From: Gammaproteobacteria bacterium
GTDB taxonomy: Bacteria > Pseudomonadota > Gammaproteobacteria > JAABTG01
Direction of reading: 5' to 3'
Length of the DNA: 52,870 bases
Assembly (NCBI GenBank): GCA_017999615.1
Contig: JAGNLM010000012.1
Location: 1 to 52,870 of the forward strand
The notes beneath the pieces are model-generated. The model was not told the DNA's origin, ran no database searches, and was given only the letters and a program-made list of their open reading frames with translations. The number at the start of each line of letters is the position of its first letter. Positions within the stretch are counted from its first letter, which is position 1. This document shows, piece after piece, positions 25,923 through 36,855 of the stretch. Made by a program: the position numbers and the translations under genes.

Positions 25923-26464
25923 GCCGCCTCCCGTGCCGGGGCGGGGTAGACCCACTTCCAGGTCCGCAGGTCTTCCGGCACCGTCTCCATGCGGATGCAG
26001 GACACCGGGCAGGGATCCACGCAGAGCGCACAGCCCGTGCACTCGGAGCGCAAGACGGTGTGCAGGTGCTTGGCCGAGCCGACGATGGCGTCCACCGGGC
26101 AGGTCTGGGCGCAGACCGTGCAGCCCACGCACCAGGGCTCGTCGATCACCGCCACCTGCCGGCCCTTCGGGCCTTCGGCGGCGTCGGCAGACCCGGGGTC
26201 GCGCCCCAGGAGGTCGGCCAGCGACTTGACGACGTTGGCGCCGCCGGGGACGCAGAGATTGATCTCCGCCTCGCCCCGCGCGACCGCCTCGGCGTACTGG
26301 CGGCAGCCGGGGAGGCCGCACTGCCCGCACTGCATCTGCGGCAGCAGGCCTTCGATCTGTTCCACGACCGGGTCTCCCTCGACCCGGAAGCGCACCGACG
26401 AGTAGCCGAGGATGAGGCCGAAGAGGCCTGCAAGCAGCGTCAGGGCGGCGACCGCGGTGATCAC
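25919..26464 (-). CDS. rnfB: Rnf complex subunit RnfB (ferredoxin-like)
   Basis: Electron-input subunit of 181 residues. An N-terminal membrane helix (about 2-20) is followed by a Fe-S domain (C46, C49, C54, C71) and then two ferredoxin clusters, CVGCTVCAQTCPVDAI and CTGCALCVDPCPVSCI. The start is GTG, 4 nt after rnfA. Rnf drives reduction of ferredoxin or SoxR depending on species. In this apparent sulfur oxidiser it may supply reduced ferredoxin. Confidence 0.95.
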   Translation of the reverse strand: MITAVAALTLLAGLFGLILGYSSVRFRVEGDPVVEQIEGLLPQMQCGQCGLPGCRQYAEAVARGEAEINLCVPGGANVVKSLADLLGRDPGSADAAEGPKGRQVAVIDEPWCVGCTVCAQTCPVDAIVGSAKHLHTVLRSECTGCALCVDPCPVSCIRMETVPEDLRTWKWVYPAPAREAA

Positions 26465-26468
26465 GGGC

Positions 26469-27050
26469 TTAGGTCCTCACCAGTCCGGCGAACCCCATGA
26501 AGGCGAGCGACATCAGCCCCGCGGTGACGAGGGCGATGGACACGCCCTGGAAAGGCGCGGGGACGTCCGCTGCCACCAGGCGCTCGCGGATGGCGGCGAA
26601 CAGGACCAGCACGAGGGAGAAGCCCACCGCAGCCCCGAACCCGTACAGCGCGGAGCCGAACAGGCTGTGCTTCTCCTGCACGTTCAGCAGCGCGACGCCG
26701 AGCACGATGCAGTTCGTGGTGATGAGCGGCAGATAGATCCCGAGCAGACGGTAGAGCAGCGGACTCACCTTGTGCACCACCATCTCCGTGAACTGCACGG
26801 CCACGGCGATGACGAGGATGAAGGCGATGGTGCGCAGGTAGTCGGCCCCGAGCGGAACCAGCACGAAGGTATCGACGGCGTAGCTCAGAACCGCGGAGAG
26901 CGTGATCACGAAGGTCGTCGCGAGGCCCATGCCGAGGGCCGTGTCCACCTTGCGCGACACCCCCATGAAGGGGCAGAGGCCGAGGAACTTGACGAGCACG
27001 AAGTTGTTGACCAACACCGTGCCCACGAGGAGGAGGAGGTACTCGCGCAT
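26469..27050 (-). CDS. rnfA: Rnf complex subunit RnfA
   Basis: Integral membrane subunit related to NqrE, 193 residues with about six helices. Near the N-terminus [21 protein letters not shown] (shown split by the [2Fe-2S]-ligand cysteine) and later [15 protein letters not shown] are diagnostic. It is the first gene of rnfABCDGE, the same order as rsxABCDGE of E. coli. The upstream gap to metG should hold the operon promoter. Confidence 0.95.
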   Translation of the reverse strand: MREYLLLLVGTVLVNNFVLVKFLGLCPFMGVSRKVDTALGMGLATTFVITLSAVLSYAVDTFVLVPLGADYLRTIAFILVIAVAVQFTEMVVHKVSPLLYRLLGIYLPLITTNCIVLGVALLNVQEKHSLFGSALYGFGAAVGFSLVLVLFAAIRERLVAADVPAPFQGVSIALVTAGLMSLAFMGFAGLVRT

Positions 27051-27168
27051 CGTTCAGATACTCCACACGGGCGCAGGCCGGGGGAATACCACGAATGGGC
27101 TAGAGAGGCCGCCAAGAAACATAAATCAGGTCCCGGGAATGTAAGGGAATTTTCCGGGGGCACCGGCG
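27051..27168. promoter_or_regulatory. Intergenic region upstream of rnfA
   Basis: A 118-bp gap between metG and rnfA, both on the minus strand. It contains a distinctly AT-rich patch at about 27114-27158. The minus strand there has TTACAT and TTTATG-type hexamers that could form the rnf promoter, but no good pair was identified, nor an FNR- or SoxR-like palindrome. Confidence 0.3.
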
Positions 27169-29307
27169 CTACTTGACGCGCATCCCCGGCACGGCGCCCT
27201 CGTCGGGGGAGAGCAGGAAGATGTCCGCCCCGCCCGGTCCGGCGGCGAGCACCATGCCCTCGGAGACCCCGAAACGCATCTTGCGGGGCGCGAGGTTCGC
27301 CACCACCACCGTGAGCCGTCCGACCAGCGCCGCCGCGTCGTAGGCCGACCGGATCCCGGCGAACACCGTGCGGGTCTCCCCGCCCAGGTCGAGCGTCAGG
27401 CGGAGCAGCTTGTCCACCCCCTCCACGGTCTCCGCGGCGAGGACCCGCGCGACCCGGAGGTCGACCTTCGCGAATTCCTCGATCCCGATGACGGGGGCCG
27501 GGGACTCCCCCGGAGCGCCGCCGGCCGGAGCCGGGGCCGGGGCCGGACTCGCCGCAGTCGCGCGAGCGGGAGCCCCCCCGGGGGCCTGGGCCTGGGCCTG
27601 AGCGGGGGCCGGGGCTGGGCGAGGCACCGAAGCAACAGAAGAAGAACCCGGAGCAGCCTGCGGCTTCGAGGCCTCCACCAGCGCGTCGACCCGCTCGCGC
27701 TCGACCCTCGTCATCAGCGGGGTGAAGGGCCGCACCCGGTGCCCCAGCAAGGGGCGGTCGAGGTCAGCCCAGGCGAGCGGCGGGACGTCCAGGAACGACT
27801 CCACCTTCTCGGCCATGCGGGGCAGCACCGGCTTCAGGTAGGTCGCCAGCACCCGGAAGAGCTCGAGCCCGAGGCTGCAGATCGCCTGCAGGTCGGCCTC
27901 CCGGCCGGGCTCCTTCGCCACCTGCCAGGGCTTGCGCTCGTCGATCCAGGCGTTGGCCTGGTCCGCGAGCTGCATCACCTCGCGCATCGCCCGGCCGTAC
28001 TCACGGGCCTCGAAGAGCTCCGCGATGGCCTCGCCCCGGTTGACAAAGCTGGAGAACAGGCCCGGGTCGGCGAGGCGGTCGGCCAGCCGGCCCTCGAAGC
28101 GCTTGCCGATGAACCCCGCGCAGCGCGAGGCGATGTTGACCACCTTGCCCACGAGGTCCGCGTTCACCCGCTGGACGAAGTCCTCCAGGCTGAGGTCGAT
28201 GTCGTCGATGCCCGCCCCGAGCTTGGCCGCGAAGTAGTAGCGCAGGTACTCCGGGCCCAGGTGGTCGAGGTAGGTGCGGGCGCTGATGAAGGTGCCGCGC
28301 GACTTCGACATCTTCTGCCCGTTGACGGTGAGGAAGCCGTGGCAGTAGACGGCGCTCGGCGTGCGGAAGCCCCCGCCCGTGAGCTCGGCGGGCCAGAACA
28401 GGGTGTGGAAGTAGGCGATGTCCTTGCCGATGAAGTGGTAGACCTCGGCGGTGCTCCCCGGGGCCCAGAAGGCGTCGAAGTCGAGGTCGGGGCGCCGGTC
28501 GCAGAGGTTGCGGAAGCTCGCGAGATAGCCGATCGGGGCGTCGAGCCAGACGTAGAAGTACTTGTCGGGCCTGCCCGGCATCTCGAATCCGAAATAGGGT
28601 GCGTCGCGGGTGATGTCCCAGTCCTGCAGCCCGGCCTGGAACCACTCCTCGAGCTTGTGGACGATCTCGGGCTGCAGCGCCCCGCTCCCGGTCCACTCCC
28701 GCAGCATCGGCTCGAAGTCCGCGAGCCGCACGAAGTCGTGCTCGGTCGCCCGCTCGACCGGGGTCGCCCCGGACAGGGCCGAGACCGGATTCTTCAGGTC
28801 CGTGGGGCTGTAGGTCGCGCCGCACACCTCGCAGCTGTCGCCGTACTGGTCCTGCGCGCCGCAGCGCGGGCACTCGCCGCGGATGAACCGGTCCGGCAGG
28901 AACATCTCCTTCACCGGGTCGTAGGCCTGGCGGATGGTGCGGGTGACGATGTGCCCGCCGGCCCGCAGGCCCTCGTAGATCCGGCTCGCGAAGGCCCGGT
29001 TCTCCGGCGAGTGCGTCGTGTAGTAATGGTCGAACCCGATGGCGAAGTCGGCGAAATCCGCCCGGTGCTCCGCGCCCACCCGGGCGATCAGCGCCTCGGG
29101 AGTCACGCCCTCCTGCTGGGCCTTCAGCATGATCGGGGTGCCGTGCGCGTCGTCCGCGCAGACGTACAGACACTGGTGTCCGCGCATGCGCTGGAAGCGC
29201 ACCCAGATGTCGGTCTGGATGTACTCGACCAGGTGGCCGATGTGGATGGGGCCGTTGGCGTACGGCAGGGCGCTGGTGACGAGGATGGTGCGTTCGGCGC
29301 TGGGCAT
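27169..29307 (-). CDS. metG: Methionyl-tRNA synthetase with C-terminal tRNA-binding domain
   Basis: Charges tRNA-Met. It has 712 residues. HIGH at 22-25, the zinc knuckle C146-x2-C149 ... C159-x2-C162, and KMSKS at 332-336 are all intact. The anticodon-binding helical domain is followed by a long Pro/Ala/Gln low-complexity linker (about 565-605) and an EMAP-II/Trbp111-like tRNA-binding domain. The ATG before [18 protein letters not shown] was chosen by homology. The frame is open upstream but reads through the divergent intergenic region. Confidence 0.96.
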   Translation of the reverse strand: MPSAERTILVTSALPYANGPIHIGHLVEYIQTDIWVRFQRMRGHQCLYVCADDAHGTPIMLKAQQEGVTPEALIARVGAEHRADFADFAIGFDHYYTTHSPENRAFASRIYEGLRAGGHIVTRTIRQAYDPVKEMFLPDRFIRGECPRCGAQDQYGDSCEVCGATYSPTDLKNPVSALSGATPVERATEHDFVRLADFEPMLREWTGSGALQPEIVHKLEEWFQAGLQDWDITRDAPYFGFEMPGRPDKYFYVWLDAPIGYLASFRNLCDRRPDLDFDAFWAPGSTAEVYHFIGKDIAYFHTLFWPAELTGGGFRTPSAVYCHGFLTVNGQKMSKSRGTFISARTYLDHLGPEYLRYYFAAKLGAGIDDIDLSLEDFVQRVNADLVGKVVNIASRCAGFIGKRFEGRLADRLADPGLFSSFVNRGEAIAELFEAREYGRAMREVMQLADQANAWIDERKPWQVAKEPGREADLQAICSLGLELFRVLATYLKPVLPRMAEKVESFLDVPPLAWADLDRPLLGHRVRPFTPLMTRVERERVDALVEASKPQAAPGSSSVASVPRPAPAPAQAQAQAPGGAPARATAASPAPAPAPAGGAPGESPAPVIGIEEFAKVDLRVARVLAAETVEGVDKLLRLTLDLGGETRTVFAGIRSAYDAAALVGRLTVVVANLAPRKMRFGVSEGMVLAAGPGGADIFLLSPDEGAVPGMRVK

Positions 29308-29420
29308 GGGGCGGCTCCGGAGGCTCGCGACTACGTTACCACCGCGCTCCCCCGCCTGCACCGGGACGCCGCGGCCACGCCCGCCCCGGGGCCCGGGAAG
29401 ACGGGGCGGCCACCGCCTGG

Positions 29421-29428
29421 TATAGAAT
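29421..29428 (+). promoter_or_regulatory. Putative -10 region of apbC
   Basis: TATAGAAT preceded by TGG forms an extended -10-like element 127 bases before the apbC ATG, in the metG-apbC divergent gap. No clear -35 was seen. Confidence 0.3.
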
Positions 29429-29555
29429 GGCCGGCCAATCGCCACACGACGTGGTTCATCGGCAGCGGCGCGCGGCCCGGGAATGGGTGTCTCCGGGACG
29501 CGGGCGCGGCCGGCGCAGAGGCAATCTCGGACAGGCATTCTCGGGAGGCAAGGCC

Positions 29556-30647
29556 ATGCCAGCAGTGACGCGCGAGCAGGTGGAGGGGGCCCTGCGGGAG
29601 GTCGTCGACCCCTTCCTCGAAACGGACCTGGTGTCCACCCGGAGCGTGAAGGACATCGAGGTCGCCGACGGCAAGGTGACCGTCCGGGTCGTGCTGGGCT
29701 ACCCCGCGAAGAGCCACTTCAGCGCCCTCGCCGACCTGGTAAAGGCGCGCGTGGCCGCCCTCCCGGGCGTCTCCTCGGTCGCCGTGGAGGTGACCAGCAA
29801 GGTCGTCTCGCACGCCGTGCAGAAGGGCGTGCAGCCGATGAAGAACGTCAGGAACATCATCGCCGTGGCCTCTGGCAAGGGCGGGGTGGGCAAGTCCACG
29901 GTCGCCGTCAACCTCGCCCTCGCCCTCTCCCAGGAAGGGGCGCGGGTCGGGATCCTGGACGCGGACATCTACGGCCCCAGCCAGCCGCGCATGCTGGGCA
30001 TGCACCAGAAGCCCGAGTCGAAGGACGGTCAGAGCCTCGAGCCGATCGTCAGCTACCAGATCCAGTCCATGTCGATCGGCTACCTGATCGACGAGGAGAC
30101 GCCGATGATCTGGCGCGGCCCGATGGTCACGCAGGCCCTGGAGCAGCTCCTGAAGGACACCAATTGGCGAGATCTGGATTACCTGATCATCGACCTGCCG
30201 CCGGGCACCGGTGACATCCAGCTGACGCTCGCGCAGAAAATCCCCGTCTCGGGTGCGGTCATCGTCACCACACCCCAGGACATCGCCCTGCTCGACGCCC
30301 GCAAGGGCCTCAAGATGTTCGAGAAGGTGCACGTCCCCGTGCTCGGCGTGGTGGAGAACATGAGCGTCCACATCTGCAGCCACTGCGGCCACGAGGAGCC
30401 CATCTTCGGCCAGGGCGGCGGGCTGCGCATGGCCCAGCAGTACGGCGTGGACTTCCTCGGCGGCATTCCGCTCGACTCCCGCATCCGCGAGGACACGGAC
30501 CTCGGAAGCCCGACCGTGGTCCGCGAGCCCGACGGGCGGGTCGCCCAGATCTACCGCGACATCGCGCGGCGCGCGGCGGCGAAGCTCTCGCTGAAGAGCA
30601 GGGACTACACGGTGAAGTTTCCGAGCATCGTCGTGAAGAACGACTGA
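29556..30647 (+). CDS. apbC: Fe-S cluster carrier P-loop ATPase ApbC/Mrp
   Basis: Cytoplasmic Mrp/NBP35-family protein that binds and delivers [4Fe-4S] clusters. It has 363 residues: an N-terminal MIP18/DUF59 domain (about 5-85), the deviant Walker [10 protein letters not shown] at 107-115, and the cluster-bridging C274-x2-C277 in HICSHCGH. The ATG sits behind GGGAGG. Divergent placement beside metG is as in E. coli. Clients nearby could include the Fe-S proteins of Rnf and Nth, which is inference only. Confidence 0.95.
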   Translation: MPAVTREQVEGALREVVDPFLETDLVSTRSVKDIEVADGKVTVRVVLGYPAKSHFSALADLVKARVAALPGVSSVAVEVTSKVVSHAVQKGVQPMKNVRNIIAVASGKGGVGKSTVAVNLALALSQEGARVGILDADIYGPSQPRMLGMHQKPESKDGQSLEPIVSYQIQSMSIGYLIDEETPMIWRGPMVTQALEQLLKDTNWRDLDYLIIDLPPGTGDIQLTLAQKIPVSGAVIVTTPQDIALLDARKGLKMFEKVHVPVLGVVENMSVHICSHCGHEEPIFGQGGGLRMAQQYGVDFLGGIPLDSRIREDTDLGSPTVVREPDGRVAQIYRDIARRAAAKLSLKSRDYTVKFPSIVVKND

Positions 30648-30705
30648 GGGTCATCCCGAAGCCGCGAGACCCCCTGGCGCAACCGTTTCGGCGAAACAAC
30701 GAGAC

Positions 30706-31272
30706 ATGTCCGTAAAGTCCGACAAGTGGATCCGGCGCATGGCAGCGGAGCACCGGATGATCGAGCCGTTCGAGCCGCACCAGGTGCGCGAGAACGCGAC
30801 CGGCCGCGTCGTTTCCTACGGCACGTCGAGCTACGGCTACGACATCCGGTGCGCGAACGAATTCAAGATCTTCACCAACATCAATTCCGCCATCGTCGAT
30901 CCGAAGAACTTCGACTCCAACAGCTTCGTTGACCTGGTCGCGGACGTCTGCATCATCCCGCCCAACTCCTTCGCCCTCGCGCGCACCGTCGAGTACTTCC
31001 GCATCCCGAGGAAAGTGCTCACGATCTGTCTCGGCAAGTCCACCTACGCGCGCTGCGGCATCATCGTCAACGTGACCCCGCTCGAGCCGGAGTGGGAAGG
31101 GCACGTGACGCTGGAGTTCTCCAACACCACTCCGCTGCCGGCGAAGATCTACGCCAACGAGGGCGTCGCCCAGGTCCTCTTCTTCGAGTCCGACGAGGAG
31201 TGCGAGACCTCCTACCGGGACCGGGCCGGCAAGTACCAGGGGCAGCGGGGGGTGACGCTCCCCAGGGCCTGA
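30706..31272 (+). CDS. dcd: dCTP deaminase
   Basis: Deaminates dCTP to dUTP for thymidylate synthesis. It has 188 residues. [37 protein letters not shown] (read in parts, with the catalytic Glu) and [12 protein letters not shown] are diagnostic. The sequence is of the shorter Pseudomonas-like type rather than the E. coli type. It follows apbC by 58 nt on the same strand. Confidence 0.96.
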   Translation: MSVKSDKWIRRMAAEHRMIEPFEPHQVRENATGRVVSYGTSSYGYDIRCANEFKIFTNINSAIVDPKNFDSNSFVDLVADVCIIPPNSFALARTVEYFRIPRKVLTICLGKSTYARCGIIVNVTPLEPEWEGHVTLEFSNTTPLPAKIYANEGVAQVLFFESDEECETSYRDRAGKYQGQRGVTLPRA

Positions 31273-31344
31273 CGCCCGGCCGCCCCCAGAGAGCATCGGC
31301 GAATCCCAGCAGAAGCGGATACCACCCCCGACAGCGAGAAGCCC

Positions 31345-32853
31345 ATGAGCGAGCGGATCGACTTCGGCGTCAAGACCGGCGCGCCCGAGCGTATGAAGAC
31401 CGGCCTCCTCGCCGTGGGGGTGTTCGAGAAGCGCAGGCTCTCGCCGGCGGCCGAGTCCCTGGACGGCGCCTCCCAGGGCTACCTGGCCGACGTCCTCCGC
31501 CGGGGCGACCTGGAGGGCAAGGTCGGGCAGACACTGCTGCTGCAGCGCGTCCCGGGGATCAGCGCGGAGCGCGTGCTGCTGGTGGGCTGCGGACGCGAGC
31601 GGGACCTGACACCCGCCCCGTTCGCAAGAGCCGCCGCGAGCGCGGCCAGGGCCATCGCCGCCACCGCTGCGAGCGACGCGCTGAGCCTGCTGCCCGGCCT
31701 CGCCGTGCGCGACCGGGACCTCGCCTGGAGGGTCCGGGAGACGGTCGTCGCGACCCGCGGCGCCACCTACCGGTTCGACCGGATGAAGAGCGAGAAGGAG
31801 GGACCGGCGCGGGCGCTGCGCCGGGTCACGCTGGGGCTCCCCGGGCGCCGGGACCTGCAGGCGGGGCAGCGGGGACTGCGCGAGGGGGTCGCCATCGCCG
31901 ACGGTGTCGAGCGCGCCCGGGACCTCGCCAATCTGCCCGCCAACGTGTGCACCCCCGCCTTCCTGGCCGAGCAGGCACGGGCCCTCGCCGGGGAGCACCC
32001 CGCCTTGCACGTCGAAGTCCTGGACGAACGGGACATGGAGAAGCTCGGCATGGGGGCGCTCCTCGCGGTCGCCCGGGGCTCGCGTCAGCCCCCGCGCCTC
32101 ATCGTGCTCGAGTACCGCGGCACCGAGAAGAAGGACCGCCCCGTCGTGCTGGTGGGCAAGGGGGTGACCTTCGACGCCGGAGGGATCTCCCTGAAGCCGG
32201 GCCAGGGCATGGACGAGATGAAGTTCGACATGAGCGGGGCCGCCGCCGTGCTCGGCGTGCTGCACGCCGTGGCGTCCCTCGCCCTGCCGCTGCGCGTCGT
32301 GGGGGTGGTGCCGGCCACCGAGAACCTGCCGGACGGCAACGCCATCAAGCCGGGCGACATCGTCACGAGCCTCTCGGGGCAGACCATCGAGGTGCTCAAC
32401 ACCGACGCCGAGGGCCGTCTCATCCTCTGCGACGCCCTCACGTACGTGGACCGCTACGACCCCGCCGTGGTGATCGACGTCGCGACCCTCACCGGCGCCT
32501 GCGTCGTGGCGCTCGGGCGGGTGCCGAGCGGGCTCTTCGCGAACCACCCGCCGCTCGCGCGCGACCTCCTGGCCGCGGGCGAGGTGAGCGGCGACCGGGT
32601 GTGGGAACTGCCCCTGTGGGAGGAGTACCGGGAGCTCCTCAAGAGCAACTTCGCCGACGTGGCGAACATCGGGGGTCCCGAGGCGGGCGCAATCACCGCG
32701 GCGACCTTCCTCGCCCGATTCACCCGCAAGTATCGCTGGGCACACCTGGACATCGCGGGCACGGCCTGGCTCACCGGCAAGGAGAAGGGCGCCACGGGCC
32801 GACCGGTGCCGCTCCTGACCCGGTACCTGCTGGACCGGGCCCCCCGGGGCTGA
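31345..32853 (+). CDS. pepA: Leucyl aminopeptidase PepA
   Basis: Hexameric M17 metallo-aminopeptidase of 502 residues. The C-terminal catalytic domain shows GKGVTFDAGGISLKPG (metal-binding Lys and Asp) and the family signature NTDAEGRLIL. In E. coli PepA is also a DNA-binding partner in Xer recombination at cer and represses carAB. It precedes holC and valS exactly as in E. coli, 16 nt before holC. Confidence 0.97.
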   Translation: MSERIDFGVKTGAPERMKTGLLAVGVFEKRRLSPAAESLDGASQGYLADVLRRGDLEGKVGQTLLLQRVPGISAERVLLVGCGRERDLTPAPFARAAASAARAIAATAASDALSLLPGLAVRDRDLAWRVRETVVATRGATYRFDRMKSEKEGPARALRRVTLGLPGRRDLQAGQRGLREGVAIADGVERARDLANLPANVCTPAFLAEQARALAGEHPALHVEVLDERDMEKLGMGALLAVARGSRQPPRLIVLEYRGTEKKDRPVVLVGKGVTFDAGGISLKPGQGMDEMKFDMSGAAAVLGVLHAVASLALPLRVVGVVPATENLPDGNAIKPGDIVTSLSGQTIEVLNTDAEGRLILCDALTYVDRYDPAVVIDVATLTGACVVALGRVPSGLFANHPPLARDLLAAGEVSGDRVWELPLWEEYRELLKSNFADVANIGGPEAGAITAATFLARFTRKYRWAHLDIAGTAWLTGKEKGATGRPVPLLTRYLLDRAPRG

Positions 32854-32869
32854 GGAAACGGGGCGCCGC

Positions 32870-33295
32870 GTGCCGAGGGTCGACTTCTACGTCGTCGCCG
32901 ACTCCGCCCCCGGAGCCGCGACCCTGCTGGCCTGCCGCCTGGCCGAGAAGGCCTGGCTCGCGGGCCACCGGGTCTACCTGCACGCGGCCGGCGCGGCCGA
33001 GGCGGCGAGAGTGGACGACACCCTCTGGACCTTCCGCCAGGACAGCTTCGTCCCCCACGGGCGATATCCGGAGCAGGCGCGGGAGGGACTGACCGTGCTG
33101 GTGGGCTCGGGCGGCGACCCCGAAGGCTTCGGCGACCTCCTGATCAACCTGACCCGGGAGGTGCCGCCCTTCCACGCGCGCTTCGAGCGGGTGCTCGAGA
33201 TCGTCGCCGCGGACCCGGAGGCCCGGGAGGCCGGCCGCGCGCGATATCGGTTCTACAGCCAGGAAGGGTATCCTCTGCAGAGCCACAACGTATGA
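32870..33295 (+). CDS. holC: DNA polymerase III chi subunit
   Basis: Chi links the clamp loader to single-stranded-DNA-binding protein. It has 141 residues and begins with a GTG (PRVDFYVVADSAPGAATLLA). LACRLAEKAWLAGHRVY, DDTLWTFRQDSFVPHG and LLINLTREVPPFHARFERVLEIV (in part) match the family. It lies in the conserved pepA-holC-valS group. The 117 nt after it contain no gene. Confidence 0.93.
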   Translation: MPRVDFYVVADSAPGAATLLACRLAEKAWLAGHRVYLHAAGAAEAARVDDTLWTFRQDSFVPHGRYPEQAREGLTVLVGSGGDPEGFGDLLINLTREVPPFHARFERVLEIVAADPEAREAGRARYRFYSQEGYPLQSHNV

Positions 33296-33412
33296 CGCCT
33301 TGCCGGCCGGCGGAGCACCCTGCGCCCCGGTGGCCGGGCGTCGCCGCGGGGTAGACCCCGCAAGGGGCATCCCCGCCGGAGCCCGCAGAGCACCGCACCC
33401 TGAGGCACGCAA

Positions 33413-33874
33413 ATGGGAACGGACAATCGCGACAGCTCGACGCAACGGCCGCCGCCTCGGGAGCCCGTGGCGGCCCTGGACGGGGCCCTGGACGCCCTGC
33501 AGGGCATGCTCGAGCGCCAGCGCGTGGTCCCTCCGGACTCCGACCCCGAGGGGGCCGACCTCGCCGAGGACCTGCCGGTCCTCGATCAGGTGGTGATCCC
33601 GGGGGCGGGCGCCCGGGGCGCGAGACCGGCGCCGCCTCCCGCCCGGGAGCCCGCGCCCGAGCGCCCCTGGCCGACCCCTCCCCCTGCCCTTCCCGCCCAC
33701 GATGACCTGCTGAAGCGGCTGACGAGCGAGGTCGAGGTCATCATCGAAGAAACCCTCTCCGAGGCACTCGCGCGGTTGCGCAAGGAGATCCGCGCGCGTG
33801 TGAAGCAGCACCTGGACATCGTGCTCCCGGAGGTGCTCGAGGAGCTGATGAGCCGGACCCGCCGCGGCCCCTGA
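33413..33874 (+). CDS. Hypothetical protein between holC and valS
   Basis: I do not recognise this 153-residue protein. The N-terminal half is low-complexity and acidic to Pro/Ala-rich, with a disordered stretch at about 65-95. The C-terminal 50 residues form a charged amphipathic helix pair ([17 protein letters not shown] and [17 protein letters not shown]). No membrane segment or cysteine is present. The ATG has GAGG seven bases upstream, and codon use resembles its neighbours. It lies 11 nt before valS and is likely co-expressed with it. Small uncharacterised genes sit here in other Gammaproteobacteria, so it is probably real. Confidence 0.7.
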   Translation: MGTDNRDSSTQRPPPREPVAALDGALDALQGMLERQRVVPPDSDPEGADLAEDLPVLDQVVIPGAGARGARPAPPPAREPAPERPWPTPPPALPAHDDLLKRLTSEVEVIIEETLSEALARLRKEIRARVKQHLDIVLPEVLEELMSRTRRGP

Positions 33875-33885
33875 ACTGGAACCCC

Positions 33886-36792
33886 ATGGACAAGACCTAC
33901 GACCCCCACGCCATCGAGCAGCGCTGGTACGAAACCTGGGAGGCCCGCGGCCATTTCGCGCCCCGGGGCGAAGGCCCCGCCTACTGCATCCTGATCCCGC
34001 CGCCCAACGTGACGGGGACGCTGCACATGGGCCACGCGTTCCAGGACACCATCATGGACGCGCTCGTGCGCTACCACCGGATGCAGGGGCACGCGACCCT
34101 CTGGCAGGCGGGCACCGACCACGCGGGGATCGCCACCCAGATGGTGGTGGAGCGTCAGCTGAACGCCGCGGGGCGCACCCGCCACGACCTGGGCCGCGAA
34201 GCCTTCCTCGCGCGCGTGTGGGAGTGGCGTGCCCATTCGGGCGGAACGATCACCCGACAGCTGCGGCGCATGGGCGCCTCCCTCGACTGGGAGACCGAGC
34301 GCTTCACCATGGACGAGGGCCTCTCGCGGGCGGTGACGGAGGTCTTCGTCCGGCTCTACGAGGAGGGGCTGCTCTACCGCGGCAAGCGGCTCGTCAACTG
34401 GGACCCGGTGCTGCACACGGCCGTCTCCGACCTCGAGGTGGTGTCCGAGGAGGAGGAGGGCTCCATGTGGCACATGCGCTATCCGCTCGTGGACGGCTCG
34501 GGGCACCTCACGGTCGCCACCACCCGCCCCGAGACGATGCTGGGGGACGCGGCGGTGGCCGTTCACCCCGGCGACGAGCGCTACCGGCACCTGGTCGGCC
34601 AGCACGTCGAGCTGCCCCTGACCGGCCGCCACATCCCGATCATCGCCGACGAGTACGTGGACCCGGAGTTCGGTTCCGGGGTGGTGAAGATCACCCCCGC
34701 CCACGACTTCAACGACTACCAGGTGTGGCTGCGGCACCGGGACACCACCGCCCTGCGGGAGGTGCCCCAGAACGGCCTCATCAACATCTTCACGGTGGAC
34801 GCCCGGGTGAAGGGCTCGCCCCTCGAAGACCGGGCCTGGGGGCACCGGGCACCCGACACCGCCGGGGTCGTACCCTCCGACGCCGAGGGCGTGGCCGGCC
34901 CGCCCACCGCGGAGCTGATGCCCCCGGCCTACCGAGGGCTCGACCGCTACGAGGCGCGGGCGCGGATCGTGGCCGACCTGGAGGCCCTGGGGCTGCTGGA
35001 GAAGATCGAGCCCCACCGGCTCATGGTGCCCCGGGGCGACCGCTCCCATGCGGTCATCGAGCCCTACCTGACCGACCAGTGGTTCGTGAAGGCGGGCCCG
35101 CTCGCCGAGGCCGCGGTGCGCGCGGTGGAGGAAGGCCGCATCCGCTTCGTGCCCGAGAACTGGTCCCGGACCTATTACGACTGGATGCGCCACATCCAGG
35201 ACTGGTGCATCAGCCGCCAGATCTGGTGGGGGCACCGCATCCCGGCCTGGTACGACCACGAGGGCGAGGTCTACGTGGGCCGCAGCGAGGCAGAGGTGCG
35301 CGCGACCCACGGGCTCGGCGGGGGCGTGACGCTCACCCAGGACCCGGACGTCCTCGACACCTGGTTCTCCTCGGCGCTCTGGCCCTTCTCCACCCTCGGG
35401 TGGCCCGAGTCCACCGAGCGCTTGCGGACCTTCTACCCTACCAGCGTCCTCGTCACGGGCTTCGACATCATCTTCTTCTGGGTGGCCCGGATGATCATGA
35501 TGGGCCTGAAGTTCATGGGCGACGTTCCGTTCCGCGACGTCTACATCCACGGCCTGGTGCGCGACGCCGAGGGCCAGAAGATGTCGAAGTCCAAGGGCAA
35601 CGTCCTGGACCCGCTCGACCTCATCGACGGCATCGACCTCGAGACCCTGGTCGCCAAGCGCACCCGGGACCTGATGCAGCCGCAGATGGCGAAGGCCATC
35701 GAGAAGGCGACCCGCCAGCAGTTCCCCGACGGGATCCCCGCCTACGGCACCGACGCCCTGCGCTTCACCTTCGCCGCGCTCGCCACCCAGGGGCGCGACG
35801 TGCGCTTCGACCTCGGCCGGGTCGCCGGGTACCGCAACTTCTGCAACAAGCTGTGGAACGCGGCGCGCTACGTCCTGATGAACACGGAAGGCCAGGACTG
35901 TGGCCAGGACGGCGGCGCCCTCGCCCTGTCCACAGCGGACCGCTGGATCCTGTCCCGGCTGCAGAAGACCGTCCGGGCGGTGCGCGAGGGCTTCGACGGC
36001 TACCGCTTCGATCAGGCCGCCCAGGCCCTCTACGAATTCACCTGGAACGAGTACTGCGACTGGTACCTGGAGCTGTCCAAGCCCGTGCTCACCGCGAGCG
36101 CGAGCAGCGACGCCGAGCGTCGCGGGACCCGGGGCACGCTGGTGCGGGTGCTCGAGACCCTGCTGCGCCTGGCCCACCCGCTGATGCCCTTCCTGACCGA
36201 GGAGGTCTGGCAGCGGGTGGCCCCCCTGGCCGGCGCGGCGCGGGGCGAGACGGACCCCACCGTCATGCTCGCCCCCTATCCCGTCCACGACCCGGCACAG
36301 GTCGACGAGGACGCGGAAGCGGAGATGCGCTGGGTGATGGGCGTCATCCTCGGCGTGCGCCGGATCCGGGGCGAGATGAACATCGCGCCCTCGAAGCCGC
36401 TGCCCGTCCTGCTGCACCACGGTGGGGACCGGGACCGGACCTACCTGGAGCGCCACCGGCGCTTCGTGGAGAACCTCGCCCGGGTGGAGTCGGTGACCTG
36501 GCTCGAGCCGAAGGACGTCGCGCCCGAGTCCGCGACCGCCCTGGTCGGCGAGATGCAGGTGTTGATCCCCCTGGCCGGCCTCATCGACAAGGCGGCGGAG
36601 AGCGCCCGGCTCGGCAAGGAGATCGAGCGCCTGCGCCGGGAGTTGGAGCGCGCCGAGGCCAAGCTCGCCAACCCGAGCTTCGTGGACCGCGCGCCGGCCG
36701 AGGTGGTCCTGAAGGAGAAGGACCGGGTCACGGAACTGAGGGGATCCATCGAGAAGCTGGAGGGCCAGCTCGCCCGCATCCGCGCGCTCTAG
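33886..36792 (+). CDS. valS: Valyl-tRNA synthetase
   Basis: Class I synthetase for tRNA-Val, 968 residues. HMGH in [14 protein letters not shown] is the HIGH box and KMSKS is in [14 protein letters not shown]. The editing (CP1) domain lies between them, with [17 protein letters not shown] and [17 protein letters not shown]. An anticodon-binding domain and a C-terminal coiled-coil arm (about 895-965) end the protein. It closes the pepA-holC-valS block and converges on a membrane protein gene, with a strong hairpin between them. Confidence 0.97.
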   Translation: MDKTYDPHAIEQRWYETWEARGHFAPRGEGPAYCILIPPPNVTGTLHMGHAFQDTIMDALVRYHRMQGHATLWQAGTDHAGIATQMVVERQLNAAGRTRHDLGREAFLARVWEWRAHSGGTITRQLRRMGASLDWETERFTMDEGLSRAVTEVFVRLYEEGLLYRGKRLVNWDPVLHTAVSDLEVVSEEEEGSMWHMRYPLVDGSGHLTVATTRPETMLGDAAVAVHPGDERYRHLVGQHVELPLTGRHIPIIADEYVDPEFGSGVVKITPAHDFNDYQVWLRHRDTTALREVPQNGLINIFTVDARVKGSPLEDRAWGHRAPDTAGVVPSDAEGVAGPPTAELMPPAYRGLDRYEARARIVADLEALGLLEKIEPHRLMVPRGDRSHAVIEPYLTDQWFVKAGPLAEAAVRAVEEGRIRFVPENWSRTYYDWMRHIQDWCISRQIWWGHRIPAWYDHEGEVYVGRSEAEVRATHGLGGGVTLTQDPDVLDTWFSSALWPFSTLGWPESTERLRTFYPTSVLVTGFDIIFFWVARMIMMGLKFMGDVPFRDVYIHGLVRDAEGQKMSKSKGNVLDPLDLIDGIDLETLVAKRTRDLMQPQMAKAIEKATRQQFPDGIPAYGTDALRFTFAALATQGRDVRFDLGRVAGYRNFCNKLWNAARYVLMNTEGQDCGQDGGALALSTADRWILSRLQKTVRAVREGFDGYRFDQAAQALYEFTWNEYCDWYLELSKPVLTASASSDAERRGTRGTLVRVLETLLRLAHPLMPFLTEEVWQRVAPLAGAARGETDPTVMLAPYPVHDPAQVDEDAEAEMRWVMGVILGVRRIRGEMNIAPSKPLPVLLHHGGDRDRTYLERHRRFVENLARVESVTWLEPKDVAPESATALVGEMQVLIPLAGLIDKAAESARLGKEIERLRRELERAEAKLANPSFVDRAPAEVVLKEKDRVTELRGSIEKLEGQLARIRAL

Positions 36793-36819
36793 GCGCCGCC
36801 CTGCGGGCGGGCGCGACCG

Positions 36820-36845
36820 CAGGGGGACGATTCATGCGCCGTCCC
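36820..36845. terminator. Bidirectional terminator-like hairpin between valS and a convergent gene
   Basis: A perfect 8-bp stem (GGGGGACG and CGTCCCCC) with a 10-nt loop lies in the 63-bp gap between two converging genes. A T-tract is missing on both sides, so termination is inferred from position and stem strength. Confidence 0.55.
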
Positions 36846-36855
36846 CCGCGGGGCG

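Noticed and set aside
27528-27610. Repeat-like tract inside metG
   Set aside because: It encodes the flexible Pro/Ala/Gln linker before the tRNA-binding domain. Such linkers are normal in long MetG proteins.
33586-36456. 956-codon minus-strand frame antisense to the upstream hypothetical gene and valS
   Set aside because: It is an artefact of high GC. It lies opposite valS, which has all synthetase motifs, and has no recognisable domain.
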